From the NCBI RefSeq assembly GCF_000153105.1, contig NZ_CH672376.1, positions 1,465,123 to 1,529,122 on the forward strand: a stretch of DNA of 64,000 nt. The letters run 5' to 3'. The position numbers and the translations under genes were made by a program. Source of the DNA: Blastopirellula marina DSM 3645. GTDB taxonomy: Bacteria; Planctomycetota; Planctomycetia; Pirellulales; Pirellulaceae. Shown here piece after piece: positions 27,038 through 36,143 of the stretch; position 1 is the first letter of the stretch; every line of letters begins with the position of its first letter. The notes below the pieces were generated by a model that saw only the letters and a program-made list of their open reading frames with translations, had not been told where the DNA came from and searched no databases.

Positions 27038-28321
27038 TTAGTCGGCGGTCGCTTGCTTGGCTTCCAACTGCTTCACTTTGTCGCGTTGGGCGTCGAGCTG
27101 CTGTTGGTAGAACTCAATCAATTTGGCGTAGCGATCGATCGCGCGTTGCAAGATTTCGATTTGTTCGTCGCGGGGGTCGACCGGTTGTTCATCTTCGCCG
27201 GCGACTTCCATCGCGGCCAAAGGATCTTGAAGATTGGGATCCTTGGCGGCCAAGCGAGCTAGTTCGATCCGCGGATCGGTCAGCAGGCGGCGATCGCCGC
27301 CGAGCTGGGCCAGTTGATTGGGAAACTCAACTCCGCCGCCGAGGGTGACTTCGACGAGCGCCAGCTTTTCGCCTTGCAGCACCTTCAGGCGAATTTTGTC
27401 GCCGGGCTGTTTGGCGAGAACCGGGCCGATCGCTTGATAGACCGAGCGAATGTAGAGTCCGTCGACGGCGAGAACCTGATCTCCTTTGGCGATGCCGGCT
27501 TGAGCGGCGGGGCCATCGGCGGCGACTTTTTCAACAACGACCGTCTCGGCCTTGGAGCCGGCTGCGAGGGTCAGTCCCAAGGTAGGACGACGACGCTGCA
27601 AGACGATGACTTTGTCGGCCGCTTGGGAGGCGAGCAGACGCTGGATATGTTTGCTCGGCACGGCGTACGTCCGCGGAGCGTCGTCATTTGGCTTTTGCAC
27701 GGCGACGACGATGCCGGCTAAGGTCGCGTCTGGATTGACAATGCCGGATCCGGCGGCGGTCGCGGCGCCGCGTAAGTCGCACTCCAGCAGCGGCGGCAAA
27801 TCGGCGCCGGGGATTTGACGATCGACGGCGCCGATCATGCCAAAGGTCTGAACCGCCGGCGCGGCGCCCCAGCCGGCGGCCGAAACGACCCACCGACCGG
27901 CGGCGGGATCTTGTGCGGCGAGCGAGATCGGCGGAACCTCGAGATCTTGGAGTTGCAAAATGGCGAGCGTGGAAAAGTGATCGATCACCTTGAGTTCGGC
28001 GTCGGCTTGACGTCCATCGGCCAGCGTGACGCGCAGTCGACTGCCCGATTCGTAACGCAAGCAGGTGACGATCTGTTTGGCGGAGATGGCGACGCCGGTG
28101 CAAACGGTCACGCGCGACGGGGACTTCGGTTGTTTGGCCAAAGGATCGGCTTCGCCGGCTGGCGGCGCGGCAGACAGCGCGATCATTCGCACCGTGACCG
28201 TCGCGGCGGCCAGCTGTTGGACGGCGGTTTCGAACTGCGGTAGTTCTGCGGCATGGACCAAGCCTGCGGCGCCGAGCGCCAACAGCAGCGCTGCAAATCG
28301 AATTGTCGACTTCAAATTCAT
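27038..28321 (-). CDS. HtrA-like PDZ protein lacking catalytic histidine
   Basis: A 427-residue exported protein. The signal peptide covers about 1-24. A trypsin-like domain (about 30-235) is followed by a PDZ domain (about 245-335, GPAAQAGIAKGDQVLAVDG) and a C-terminal coiled coil (about 380-425, EILQRAIDRYAKLIEFYQQQ). Where HtrA proteases have the catalytic histidine (T-N-x-H-V), this protein reads IVTCLRYES, with no histidine; the serine site is GSGIV rather than GNSGG. The protease is therefore probably inactive and may be a binding protein or chaperone. It is encoded 8 bases downstream of the membrane protein at 28330. Confidence 0.82.
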   Translation of the reverse strand: MNLKSTIRFAALLLALGAAGLVHAAELPQFETAVQQLAAATVTVRMIALSAAPPAGEADPLAKQPKSPSRVTVCTGVAISAKQIVTCLRYESGSRLRVTLADGRQADAELKVIDHFSTLAILQLQDLEVPPISLAAQDPAAGRWVVSAAGWGAAPAVQTFGMIGAVDRQIPGADLPPLLECDLRGAATAAGSGIVNPDATLAGIVVAVQKPNDDAPRTYAVPSKHIQRLLASQAADKVIVLQRRRPTLGLTLAAGSKAETVVVEKVAADGPAAQAGIAKGDQVLAVDGLYIRSVYQAIGPVLAKQPGDKIRLKVLQGEKLALVEVTLGGGVEFPNQLAQLGGDRRLLTDPRIELARLAAKDPNLQDPLAAMEVAGEDEQPVDPRDEQIEILQRAIDRYAKLIEFYQQQLDAQRDKVKQLEAKQATAD

Positions 28322-28329
28322 AAGCGGCT

Positions 28330-28860
28330 TTAAAGCGAAACGGCGACGGAAGCGGTCTCGTTCTGCATCAAATCAAGCAGTGCGTCGAGTTCAGCGGCGC
28401 TGGGGCCATGCTGGGAGGGTGTTTCGGCCGGCAACGAAACCGAGTAAACCTGCGGCGAATATTCAGCCTGCGGCGTGACGCTGGGGGTCACCGCGACCGC
28501 GGGAGAAGCGGGAATGCGGGGAACCGTTGGTTGGCCGTTGGAGACGAGCGCGGCGGTGATCAAGACGACCGGCAGCAGCCAGAGCAGGGGGAGCCAAGCC
28601 GAAATTCCGCGAGCCGGAACCAGGGTCTCGGCGCGTTGCGCTCGTTCGGGACGGAGCAGTTCGTGCTGCAAGCGATCGGCGCGATGCGACTCGTGCAGAC
28701 GGGTCGCGTCACAGCGCAGCTGATCGCCCAGCAACAGCAAATCATCGGGCAGCGCGGCGGTTTCCCACGCTTCATCCGAGAGTTCCGCTTCCGGCAGTTC
28801 GGTTTCGAGATGAACATCATCATGCTCATCGGGATCAAAAATTCGAGGTTCAGATGACAT
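28330..28860 (-). CDS. membrane protein, likely partner of the ECF sigma factor
   Basis: A 176-residue protein with an acidic N-terminal cytosolic part (DPDEHDDVHLETELPEAEL), one membrane segment (about 90-109, LPLLWLLPVVLITAALVS) and a Pro/Val-rich periplasmic tail. No zinc-binding anti-sigma motif (H-x3-C-x2-C) is seen, but the topology and position match an anti-sigma factor. Its ATG overlaps the end of the sigma gene by 11 bases, which means coupled translation. It could be a novel anti-sigma factor or a signalling membrane protein; no homologous family is recognised. Confidence 0.75.
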   Translation of the reverse strand: MSSEPRIFDPDEHDDVHLETELPEAELSDEAWETAALPDDLLLLGDQLRCDATRLHESHRADRLQHELLRPERAQRAETLVPARGISAWLPLLWLLPVVLITAALVSNGQPTVPRIPASPAVAVTPSVTPQAEYSPQVYSVSLPAETPSQHGPSAAELDALLDLMQNETASVAVSL

Positions 28861-29416
28861 CAGACTGTGCGTCTCCAAGTTCGCGCGGGATTTCGCGTAG
28901 TTGGCCGGGGCTTTCGGCAACTAGTTTTCTGAGCGTGCCCAATCCATGGAAAATGCGACTTTTTACCGTTCCCAGGGGGCACCCTAAGATGTCGGCAATC
29001 TCTTGATACGGAAGTTCTTCGCCAAAACGAAGGACGATCGCCTGACGTTGTCCGTCGGGCAATTCGGCCGCAACGCTCCAGAGACTTCGCTTCCACTCTT
29101 CCGATACGACCGGCACATCCGCCGCGACGGCCGCCGTGGGACCATCCTGACGTTGAGCCAGCTTTTCGGTTTTTTCCTGATGCATTCGCCTTTTCCGGCG
29201 CAACCGGCGCTCCAAGTTCAGCAGAATGCCGTACAGATAGGTGTAATGGCTGCTGCGTCCTTCAAACTTGGTCGGGTCATTGGCGACGATCAAAAAGACC
29301 TCTTGCGCTAAATCGTCGGCGTCCCAGGCATTGCCGCTCATCAGCAGCGCCGCCCGGTGAATCCGGTCGAAATAGAGGGAGGTCAGCTTTTCGACATCAA
29401 GTCCACAAATTTTCAT
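28850..29416 (-). CDS. ECF sigma factor
   Basis: A 188-residue sigma70-family protein. Region 2 has DADDLAQEVFLIVANDP and the linker SHYTYLYGILLN. Region 4 has LPYQEIADILGCPLGTVKSRIFHG, the helix-turn-helix that reads the -35 element. The ATG at 29416 is chosen; a TTG at 29455 would add 13 residues without resembling region 2. It directs RNA polymerase to a regulon not visible here. The downstream gene encodes a candidate membrane anti-sigma factor and then an HtrA-like protein, a layout typical of an envelope-stress system. Confidence 0.9.
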   Translation of the reverse strand: MKICGLDVEKLTSLYFDRIHRAALLMSGNAWDADDLAQEVFLIVANDPTKFEGRSSHYTYLYGILLNLERRLRRKRRMHQEKTEKLAQRQDGPTAAVAADVPVVSEEWKRSLWSVAAELPDGQRQAIVLRFGEELPYQEIADILGCPLGTVKSRIFHGLGTLRKLVAESPGQLREIPRELGDAQSDVI

Positions 29417-29875
29417 GAAAAAATTTTCTTGAAGCTCCGTTGGCAGGCTAGGCAATCCAAGGCGAAGTAACGCCGCATCGGTTTCGATTTAACGGTATAT
29501 TAACGCCCTGCAATCTTTCCTGCCTGGGTTGGCTGTCGGACTTGGCCTGATCTCTCCATACATACGTTAGTGCCCTCCCCACGGGCGTAAGTTCAATTAC
29601 GTAGGCAGATTGCGTAACCTGCCCGCTTCCCCGGCGTCGAAAGAGATGGATTTGCAAGTAACCCAATACTGTGCAACACTTTAGCCAAATGCGATTCGAG
29701 TTGACCTGCACCCCTGCAAAAACGTCGAAGATTTCGCAAAGCTTTTGATCTGCGCATTTTTCGGAATCCCCCAATCTTTCCTGTTGTCTTACCGAACAAT
29801 GCGTCTGTGTGTTATTATTTTTCGCACCTTTGCTGTCTCCACCTTAGATAGCCCCGCCCCAGGAGTTTGGCGACT
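29417..29875. other. divergent intergenic region before glgA
   Basis: 459 bases with no gene. It holds two small hairpins in tandem, CGTAA-TTACG (29586-29601) and GGCAG-CTGCC (29604-29623), with 5-bp stems; these could be part of a leader but are weak. A TATTAT at 29813 could be a -10 for glgA, without a good -35. Confidence 0.45.
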
Positions 29876-31381
29876 TTGAATATTCTACTCGCCAGCAGTG
29901 AGGTTTATCCGTTCGCCAAAACTGGCGGATTGGCAGATGTATGTGGTTCTCTCCCCTTAGAACTGCGTCGTTTGGGCCAAGATGTCGCGGTGATCATGCC
30001 CGCGTTCCGGCAAACCTTTACATGCGGTCAGCCGATTGAAGAACTGCCCATTCATTTCGACCTGCCGATCGGCAGCAAGGTCGTCAGTGGTCAGCTTTTA
30101 AAGAGCTATTTGCCCGGCTCGGATGTTCCCGTTTACCTTGTAAAAAACGACGAATATTACGATCGCCCTCAACTATATCGGGAAGACGGCGAAGACTACC
30201 AAGACAATTGTGAGCGGTTCGTCTTCTTCTCGCGCGCCATTCTCGAAGCGATTCGCCTACTTGAATTGCCGGTCGACGTGATTCATTGCAATGACTGGCA
30301 AACCGGGCTTGCGCCTGCTTACTTGGACATCGAGTACGCGGCGACGCATGGCTACGAAAAGATCGCTACGTTGCTGACGATTCACAACATGGCTTACCAG
30401 GGCAATTTCTGGCACTGGGACATGGTCCTGACCGGACTCGACTGGAAGTATTTCAACATGCACCAGATGGAGTTCTACGGCCATCTGAACTTCCTGAAGA
30501 CCGGCATCGTCTTCGCCGATTCGATCAGCACGGTTAGTCCCCGCTATGGACAAGAGATCCAAAGCAGTCCGCTCGGTTGCGGTCTGGAAGGAGTCTTGCG
30601 CGATCGCGCTGCGGTCTTGTCCGGCGTCGTGAACGGCGTTGACTACGACAAATGGAATCCCGAGACCGACGACGCGATTGCCGTAAAATTCGGCATCGAC
30701 GATTGGGAAATGGGGAAACCGGCCTGCAAAAAGGCGCTGCAGCAAGAGTTCAATTTGCCGACCGATCCCCAGGCGCCGATCATCGGCATGGTGGGCCGCA
30801 TGGCCGATCAAAAGGGATTTGATCTGGTTGCCGAAGTCATTCAAGAGTGGGCCCGCACGCGTAATACGCAGTGGGTCATTCTGGGAACCGGCGAACCGGG
30901 CCACCAAAACCAGCTTTCGACTCTGGCCCAGCAATACCCAGACAAAGTAGGCGTCAAAGTTGAATTCTGCGAAGCAAAAGCTCGACGCGTCGAGGCGGGC
31001 GCCGACATGTTTTTGATGCCCAGTTTGTACGAGCCATGTGGGTTGAACCAACTCTACAGCCTGAAATATGGCGCCGTGCCGGTCGTGCGCGAGACAGGCG
31101 GGCTGGCCGACACGATCACCGATGCGGACGAAGAGACGTTGGCCGAAGGTACGGCCAACGGCTTCAGTTTCCGCGAGTACAGTTCGCACGCTTTGGCCGA
31201 TACGTTGCATCGTGCTTGCCGAATTTATCAGAGCGACAAGCCGACCTGGAAAAAGATCGTCGAAACCGGCATGGAACAAGACTGGTCGTGGAAGCGCAGC
31301 GCCGTCGAGTACGTGCGGCTGTTTGAAGAAACGGTTGCCCGCAAGCTGAAAATGGTGGACGGCGCCAAGAAGAAACGCTAG
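29876..31381 (+). CDS. glgA: glycogen synthase
   Basis: A 501-residue GT5 glycosyltransferase that adds ADP-glucose to glycogen. The N-terminus has the KTGGLADV substrate motif (about 15-22), and the C-terminal half carries the second conserved motif (EPCGLNQLYSLKYGAVPVV, then ETGGLADT). The start is a TTG at 29876, with AGGAG 10 bases upstream. It makes the protein begin MNILLASSEVYPF, the usual GlgA start; a TTG at 29867 would lie only one base from AGGAG and is unlikely. It is followed by galT-like and GH57 genes, which together suggest alpha-glucan turnover. Confidence 0.95.
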   Translation: MNILLASSEVYPFAKTGGLADVCGSLPLELRRLGQDVAVIMPAFRQTFTCGQPIEELPIHFDLPIGSKVVSGQLLKSYLPGSDVPVYLVKNDEYYDRPQLYREDGEDYQDNCERFVFFSRAILEAIRLLELPVDVIHCNDWQTGLAPAYLDIEYAATHGYEKIATLLTIHNMAYQGNFWHWDMVLTGLDWKYFNMHQMEFYGHLNFLKTGIVFADSISTVSPRYGQEIQSSPLGCGLEGVLRDRAAVLSGVVNGVDYDKWNPETDDAIAVKFGIDDWEMGKPACKKALQQEFNLPTDPQAPIIGMVGRMADQKGFDLVAEVIQEWARTRNTQWVILGTGEPGHQNQLSTLAQQYPDKVGVKVEFCEAKARRVEAGADMFLMPSLYEPCGLNQLYSLKYGAVPVVRETGGLADTITDADEETLAEGTANGFSFREYSSHALADTLHRACRIYQSDKPTWKKIVETGMEQDWSWKRSAVEYVRLFEETVARKLKMVDGAKKKR

Positions 31382-31409
31382 TCGCGATCACGGCTAGAAA
31401 ATGGGGAGC

Positions 31410-31458
31410 ACGGCTCACAGAGCCGTAGCGCCCTCATGAAACGTTGCGTGACGCAACG
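31410..31458. repeat. two adjacent intergenic hairpins between glgA and galT
   Basis: ACGGCTC-ACA-GAGCCGT (31410-31426) and CGTTGCGT-G-ACGCAACG (31442-31458) are clean hairpins. Neither ends in a T-run (ATTT follows the second after two bases). They may weaken read-through or stabilise the glgA message. Confidence 0.6.
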
Positions 31459-31522
31459 CTATTTCGCGACGCAGTCGCAGTGGCTGCCGGAATTGGCCGC
31501 AATCAACGCGTAGACGGACCTT

Positions 31523-32524
31523 ATGAGCGAGATTCGCCGCGAGCCTTTGTTGGGTTATGAAGTTGTCATCGCTGCGCGGCGCGCTGAGCGTCCGCAACAA
31601 TGGGACCATTCGCCCCCGGTCGCGAAGTCGCTCGCTTGCCCCTTTTGCGAAGGGGCCGAGCAGCTGGCCCCGCCCGAGTTATGGGCGGCTCGCCCGCACG
31701 ATTCGCCGGCCAATGGTCCCGGCTGGCAAGTTCGTGTCGTCCCCAATCGCTTTCCGGCGTTCGACCGCGAAGAGCAGCCCGGCGAGGCGCAATGCGGCGA
31801 CGAGTTCTTTCCCCGTCAGTCAGCGAGCGGTTGGCAGGATGTGGTGATTGAGTCTCCGCAGCATCAGATTAGTTTCTCTGAGCTCTCGCCCGAGAACGCC
31901 CGATTGACGTTTCTCGCCTATCAAGCTCGGCTCAACGCCCTAAAAAGTGAGGGGCGTTACGCTTATGCGCAAATCTTTAAAAACGTCGGAGCGGGCGGCG
32001 GAGCTTCGCTGGAGCATAGCCATAGCCAGATCATGGCGACCGAGCGGACTCCGTTGCGGGTGCAGCAAGAGTTGGCGGCGAGCCGCGACTATTTCGACCG
32101 CTATGGCCGTTCTTATTGGGCGGAGTTGATTGAACGAGAATTAGCGGCGGCCGAGCGGATTGTCTACGCCGATGACCACTTTGTCGCGTTCTGCCCATTT
32201 GCGTCTCGCGTGCCGCTGGAGACCTGGATTTTGCCGCGGCGAGCGGATAGCGACTTTTGCGGGGTCGATCTTGCACGATTGGAACAGCTTGCCCAGCTTA
32301 CTCAGCGCTGCGTGTCACAAATCGAAAATGCGTTAGAATTCTCGGCTTACAACTATCTGATTCACACGACTCCGTTTGACATAAATGCGCAGGCTTACTA
32401 TCACTGGCGTTTAGTGATATTGCCGCGCGCAACAACGCAAGCCGGTTTTGAGTGGGGGACTGGGATGTTTGTGAATCCTCTTCCGCCGGAACGAGCTGCA
32501 GCGCTGATGCGATCGGCGCAGTAG
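31523..32524 (+). CDS. galT: galactose-1-phosphate uridylyltransferase-like protein
   Basis: A 333-residue HIT-superfamily nucleotidyltransferase. The active site HSHSQ is at 165-169, where H167 is the nucleophile. The zinc ligands CPFC are at 39-42 and HWRLVILPR lies near the C-terminus. GalT exchanges UMP between glucose and galactose 1-phosphates. Next to glgA and a GH57 amylase it could instead act on a glucan-derived sugar phosphate. It starts 141 bases after glgA and precedes the GH57 gene by 125 bases, so co-transcription is likely. Confidence 0.9.
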   Translation: MSEIRREPLLGYEVVIAARRAERPQQWDHSPPVAKSLACPFCEGAEQLAPPELWAARPHDSPANGPGWQVRVVPNRFPAFDREEQPGEAQCGDEFFPRQSASGWQDVVIESPQHQISFSELSPENARLTFLAYQARLNALKSEGRYAYAQIFKNVGAGGGASLEHSHSQIMATERTPLRVQQELAASRDYFDRYGRSYWAELIERELAAAERIVYADDHFVAFCPFASRVPLETWILPRRADSDFCGVDLARLEQLAQLTQRCVSQIENALEFSAYNYLIHTTPFDINAQAYYHWRLVILPRATTQAGFEWGTGMFVNPLPPERAAALMRSAQ

Positions 32525-32649
32525 GGCAGATCCGCAGCGTCGCCGTTAATCATGGCGACCGCAACCTTGAAAAGCTCTCACGTCGGCGGCAATTTTGCCG
32601 ATCAGTAAAGATAGCAGTCGCATTCACCTTTCTCTTGAACGACCAAGCG

Positions 32650-34821
32650 ATGAGCAACTCGATCCGCCTCTGCCTTGTGCTTCATAATCATCAGCCGATC
32701 GGCAACTTTGACGGCGTCTTTGAACAGGCGTATCAAGACAGCTATCTGCCGTTTTTGGACGTTTTTGATCGCTTTTCGGACGCGATCAAAATCGGTCTGC
32801 ATACCAGCGGGCCGTTGATGGAATGGCTCGACCTCCATCATCCTGAGTATCTCGATCGCCTTGCCGCTCATGTGCGTTCGGGCCGCATCGAGATCATCGG
32901 CGGCGTCTTCTACGAAGCGATCCTGACGATGATCCCCGGCCGCGATCGCGTCGGTCAGATCCGGACTTACACCCAGTGGCTCGAGAATCGCCTGGGAGCG
33001 ACGATCGGCGGCATGTGGATGCCGGAACGCGTCTGGGAGCAGCAGCTCACCTCGGACATCGCCGAGGCCGGAATTCGCTATACGCTGTTGGATGACTTCC
33101 ATTTCAAAAATGCGGGCGTTCAGCAAGACGATCTGTATGGCTACTACGTCACGGAAGAAGCGGGAAAGCTGCTCTCGATCTTCCCCGGCAGCGAACGAAT
33201 GCGTTATTTGCTGCCGTTTGCACCGCCGCAAGACACGATCGCCTATCTGCGAGGAATCGCCGAGAATCATCCGAACAGCGTCGTCGTGTTTGGCGATGAC
33301 GGCGAGAAGTTCGGCACCTGGCCGGATACCAAGGCGCATGTCTACGATCGGGGCTGGTTGAACGACTTCTTTACGGCGCTCGAAAAGAACAAAGATTGGA
33401 TCCATACGACAACGCTGGCCGAAGCCGTCGATGGGTTGCCGCCGGTCGGCAAGGTCTTTCTGCCGGAAGGTAGTTACCGCGAAATGACCGAATGGGTGTT
33501 GCCGGTGCCGCAACAAGTCGCCTATGAAGATTTGGTGCACGAACTGGAACACGAACCGAACTGGCCGCGCATCAAGCAGTTCGTCCGAGGCGGCTACTGG
33601 CGGAACTTCAAAGTTCGTTATCCCGAAACGGACGAGATGTATAGCCGCATGATGGCGGTCAGCCAGCGATTGGACGCCGCGCGTCGCCAGAGCGATGTCG
33701 ATCAGGCCCAATTAGACCTGGCCCAGACCGAGCTGTACCGAGGGCAATGCAACTGCAGCTATTGGCACGGCGCCTTTGGCGGCGTCTATCTGCCTCACCT
33801 GCGCAATGCCGTCTACACCGCTCTGATTGCCGCCGACAATCTCATCGACGCCGCAGTCGGGCAGCCAGCGAGCTACATTGACGCCGAAGCGGCCGACTTC
33901 AACTTTGACGCTCGCCAAGAGATCAAACTGGTCGACGAGAAGCTGCTCGCGCTGTTCGCCCCGGCTCAAGGGGGGATGATGTACGAGTTGGACGTCCGCA
34001 CGATTTGCCACAATCTGCTCGCCACGCTGACGCGTCGCCCAGAAGCGTATCACCGCAAAGTGTTGGCTGGGCCGTCGGCTGCCGGCGGCGATGTCGCCAG
34101 CATCCATGATCGGGTCGTCTTCAAGCAGGAAGGGCTCGACGAACGTTTGCAGTACGACTCTTACGCTCGAAAAAGCTTGATCGATCATTTCTATGACAAT
34201 GACGTCGCTCCCGAATTGGTCGCCAACGGCGAAGCCCAGGAGCGCGGCGACTTTGTCGACGGCGCCTACGAAGCGAAGATTCGCCGCAATCCTGATCGCA
34301 TTCAGGTGCAGATGTACCGCGAAGGGAACGCGTGGGGCGTGCCGCTGAAGATCACCAAGGGAGTTACCCTCTCGGCCGGCAGTTCGACGCTCGAGATCGC
34401 CTACCTGATCGAAGGAGTTCCGCAAGATCAGCCGATGCACTTTGCGGTTGAGATGAATTTCGCCGGCTTGCCGTCGGGCGCCGACGATCGTTATTTCCAT
34501 CAAGGAAGCGACCCATTGGGGCAGTTGGGCGAACGGTTGGATCTGCACGAGATGACGACGCTGGGCATGACCGATCAATGGTTGGGGATCGATGTGCGTT
34601 GGGAAGCCGATCAGCCGACCAGCATGTGGACCTTCCCGATTGAGACGGTCAGTCAATCCGAAGGAGGCTTTGAGTTGGTGCACCAAAGTGTGGCTCTGAT
34701 GCCGCATTGGTGGATTCAGGGAGACAAAGAAGGGCGCTGGAGCGTGACGATGAAGCTGGAAATCGACACGACGCTAGCCGAAAGTCGGATGCCGTCAGCG
34801 GAGGTAGCGGCGACGACCTAG
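32650..34821 (+). CDS. GH57 4-alpha-glucanotransferase/alpha-amylase-like
   Basis: A 723-residue GH57 enzyme acting on alpha-1,4-glucans. It starts with CLVLHNHQPIGNF (the family N-terminal HQP motif). The nucleophile Glu89 lies in GGVFYEAILT and the acid Asp216 in VVFGDDGEKFG. The C-terminal half is a beta-rich domain of the DUF1926/glucanotransferase type (about 500-715). Cytosolic; it has no signal peptide. I chose ATG 32650 because the family start follows it and the 66 upstream codons are inside the galT region and not conserved. Together with GlgA it gives a glycogen synthesis and remodelling pair. Confidence 0.92.
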   Translation: MSNSIRLCLVLHNHQPIGNFDGVFEQAYQDSYLPFLDVFDRFSDAIKIGLHTSGPLMEWLDLHHPEYLDRLAAHVRSGRIEIIGGVFYEAILTMIPGRDRVGQIRTYTQWLENRLGATIGGMWMPERVWEQQLTSDIAEAGIRYTLLDDFHFKNAGVQQDDLYGYYVTEEAGKLLSIFPGSERMRYLLPFAPPQDTIAYLRGIAENHPNSVVVFGDDGEKFGTWPDTKAHVYDRGWLNDFFTALEKNKDWIHTTTLAEAVDGLPPVGKVFLPEGSYREMTEWVLPVPQQVAYEDLVHELEHEPNWPRIKQFVRGGYWRNFKVRYPETDEMYSRMMAVSQRLDAARRQSDVDQAQLDLAQTELYRGQCNCSYWHGAFGGVYLPHLRNAVYTALIAADNLIDAAVGQPASYIDAEAADFNFDARQEIKLVDEKLLALFAPAQGGMMYELDVRTICHNLLATLTRRPEAYHRKVLAGPSAAGGDVASIHDRVVFKQEGLDERLQYDSYARKSLIDHFYDNDVAPELVANGEAQERGDFVDGAYEAKIRRNPDRIQVQMYREGNAWGVPLKITKGVTLSAGSSTLEIAYLIEGVPQDQPMHFAVEMNFAGLPSGADDRYFHQGSDPLGQLGERLDLHEMTTLGMTDQWLGIDVRWEADQPTSMWTFPIETVSQSEGGFELVHQSVALMPHWWIQGDKEGRWSVTMKLEIDTTLAESRMPSAEVAATT

Positions 34822-34854
34822 TACTTCCAGCATGGTCCAGGCGGATCCAATACC

Positions 34855-35355
34855 ATGGTTCATGCGGACATGATCGCGCAATCGCTCACGACTCTCTTGG
34901 GCGAAGCGCTGAATGGCGGTACGGTCGAAAGCAGCTGGTTCATCCATCGAAACGACCCCGGTCTAATACGCCTGCTCCGGCGCTATTCAGCTCTGGAGGC
35001 TTCTACTCCTCCGGCGGCTGGTCGGATGCCGATCGTTGCTCATGCCGAACATCTGCGATATCACCTTTCGCTGATCGAGGCGACCCTCCGCGGCGAGGCC
35101 GACGCATTTGCGACGGCCGATTGGTCGGCGGCCTGGGAAGTAAAGATGATTCGCGACGCTGATTGGAACGCGCTGATCGCCGAGATCGACGCGCTCGGTC
35201 GCGTCTGGCTGGAAGCGTGCGAAACGCCGCACGAGTGGGATTCGATGATGCTGACCGGCGCCTTCGCTTCAATCGCTCATTTGGCGTATCACATGGGAGC
35301 GATTCGCCAAATCGCGCTGATCAATGAATCCCGAGACGTCTCGTCGTTCGCATAA
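34855..35355 (+). CDS. DinB-like protein
   Basis: A 166-residue four-helix-bundle protein. Histidines that would bind metal are visible at H50 (VAHAEHLRYH) and in the C-terminal AHLAYHMGAIRQI pattern. Such proteins are widespread, with diverse or unknown reactions, including thiol-dependent transfers. It begins 33 bases after the GH57 gene. The opposite strand further right encodes a second DinB-like protein, so the two are convergent. Confidence 0.85.
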   Translation: MVHADMIAQSLTTLLGEALNGGTVESSWFIHRNDPGLIRLLRRYSALEASTPPAAGRMPIVAHAEHLRYHLSLIEATLRGEADAFATADWSAAWEVKMIRDADWNALIAEIDALGRVWLEACETPHEWDSMMLTGAFASIAHLAYHMGAIRQIALINESRDVSSFA

Positions 35356-35494
35356 AAATCAGGGCGAAGTCGCTGGATGGAAAGGCGCGGAGCCGAGTAG
35401 AGGATTCCACGACGACAAGGATGATTCGAGAGGGAATCACCCGGAGAGAGAGCGGTCGCTGTCGGCGATCGCTTTGGTCGATGCCAATGAATCT

Positions 35495-36007
35495 CTAGCC
35501 GCGGCGGAGCGCTTGGCGTTTCTCTTTCACGTATTCCAGATGATGGTGGACGTGATTGATTGCGTGTAAAACCAAGTGCCGCAGCGTGAGCGTGCCAAGA
35601 TCGCTGAGGGTCGCGACGCGATTCCAAGCGTCTCGCGGCAAGAGTCGCAAAGTGCGAGCCATTTGCCGACGGGTCGCTTCGATCAGCAGCAACTCTTCTT
35701 CCAGGTCGTGATGTTGATAATCCATCGCGTCGTTGTAGCGATAGCCGTCAACTTCCATCAACTCTGGCCGATCGGTTGCGGCGGTTCGCTTCATCCGGTC
35801 TGCGAAAAACTGCTCGCAGTCGGCAAGATGGCAAACCACCTCCAGCGTGCTCCACATGTCATCAACCGGTTTGGCGGCGATTTCCTCGTCCGTCATACCT
35901 TCGATTGCTTCGCGGATTTCAGAGGCCCCTTTTTGGTAGGCGTCGATCAATTCGTCGATCGAGAACTCCTCGTGCCGGGGGAGCACAGGAGCAATAGCGG
36001 TAGGCAT
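35495..36007 (-). CDS. DinB family protein
   Basis: A 170-residue four-helix-bundle protein with the DinB motif DDMWSTLEVVCHLADCEQFF and a C-terminal metal-ligand run HAINHVHHHLEYV. The in-frame start at 36061 adds 18 residues that do not look conserved, so I prefer ATG 36007. Its reaction is unknown. The 3' end faces that of the other DinB-like gene (139 bases apart) and its 5' end faces the DUF4198 gene. Confidence 0.85.
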   Translation of the reverse strand: MPTAIAPVLPRHEEFSIDELIDAYQKGASEIREAIEGMTDEEIAAKPVDDMWSTLEVVCHLADCEQFFADRMKRTAATDRPELMEVDGYRYNDAMDYQHHDLEEELLLIEATRRQMARTLRLLPRDAWNRVATLSDLGTLTLRHLVLHAINHVHHHLEYVKEKRQALRRG

Positions 36008-36143
36008 TTCGTCTCGGTGGGTGGTGGGCGGATCGATCCTGACCAGCGCCGCAGGTATCATGGGGAAGGTTACATCATTTTTATTCTACGGCTCCATTAC
36101 AAGCTTGGCCGTAGATTTTCTCGGTTTTTGAGGGATTCCGCGA

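Noticed and set aside
29586..29623. riboswitch before glgA
   Set aside because: Only two 5-bp stems are seen and they match no known class; recorded only as weak hairpins.
33712..34707. 331-codon open frame on the minus strand
   Set aside because: It mirrors the GH57 gene and has no recognisable protein features.
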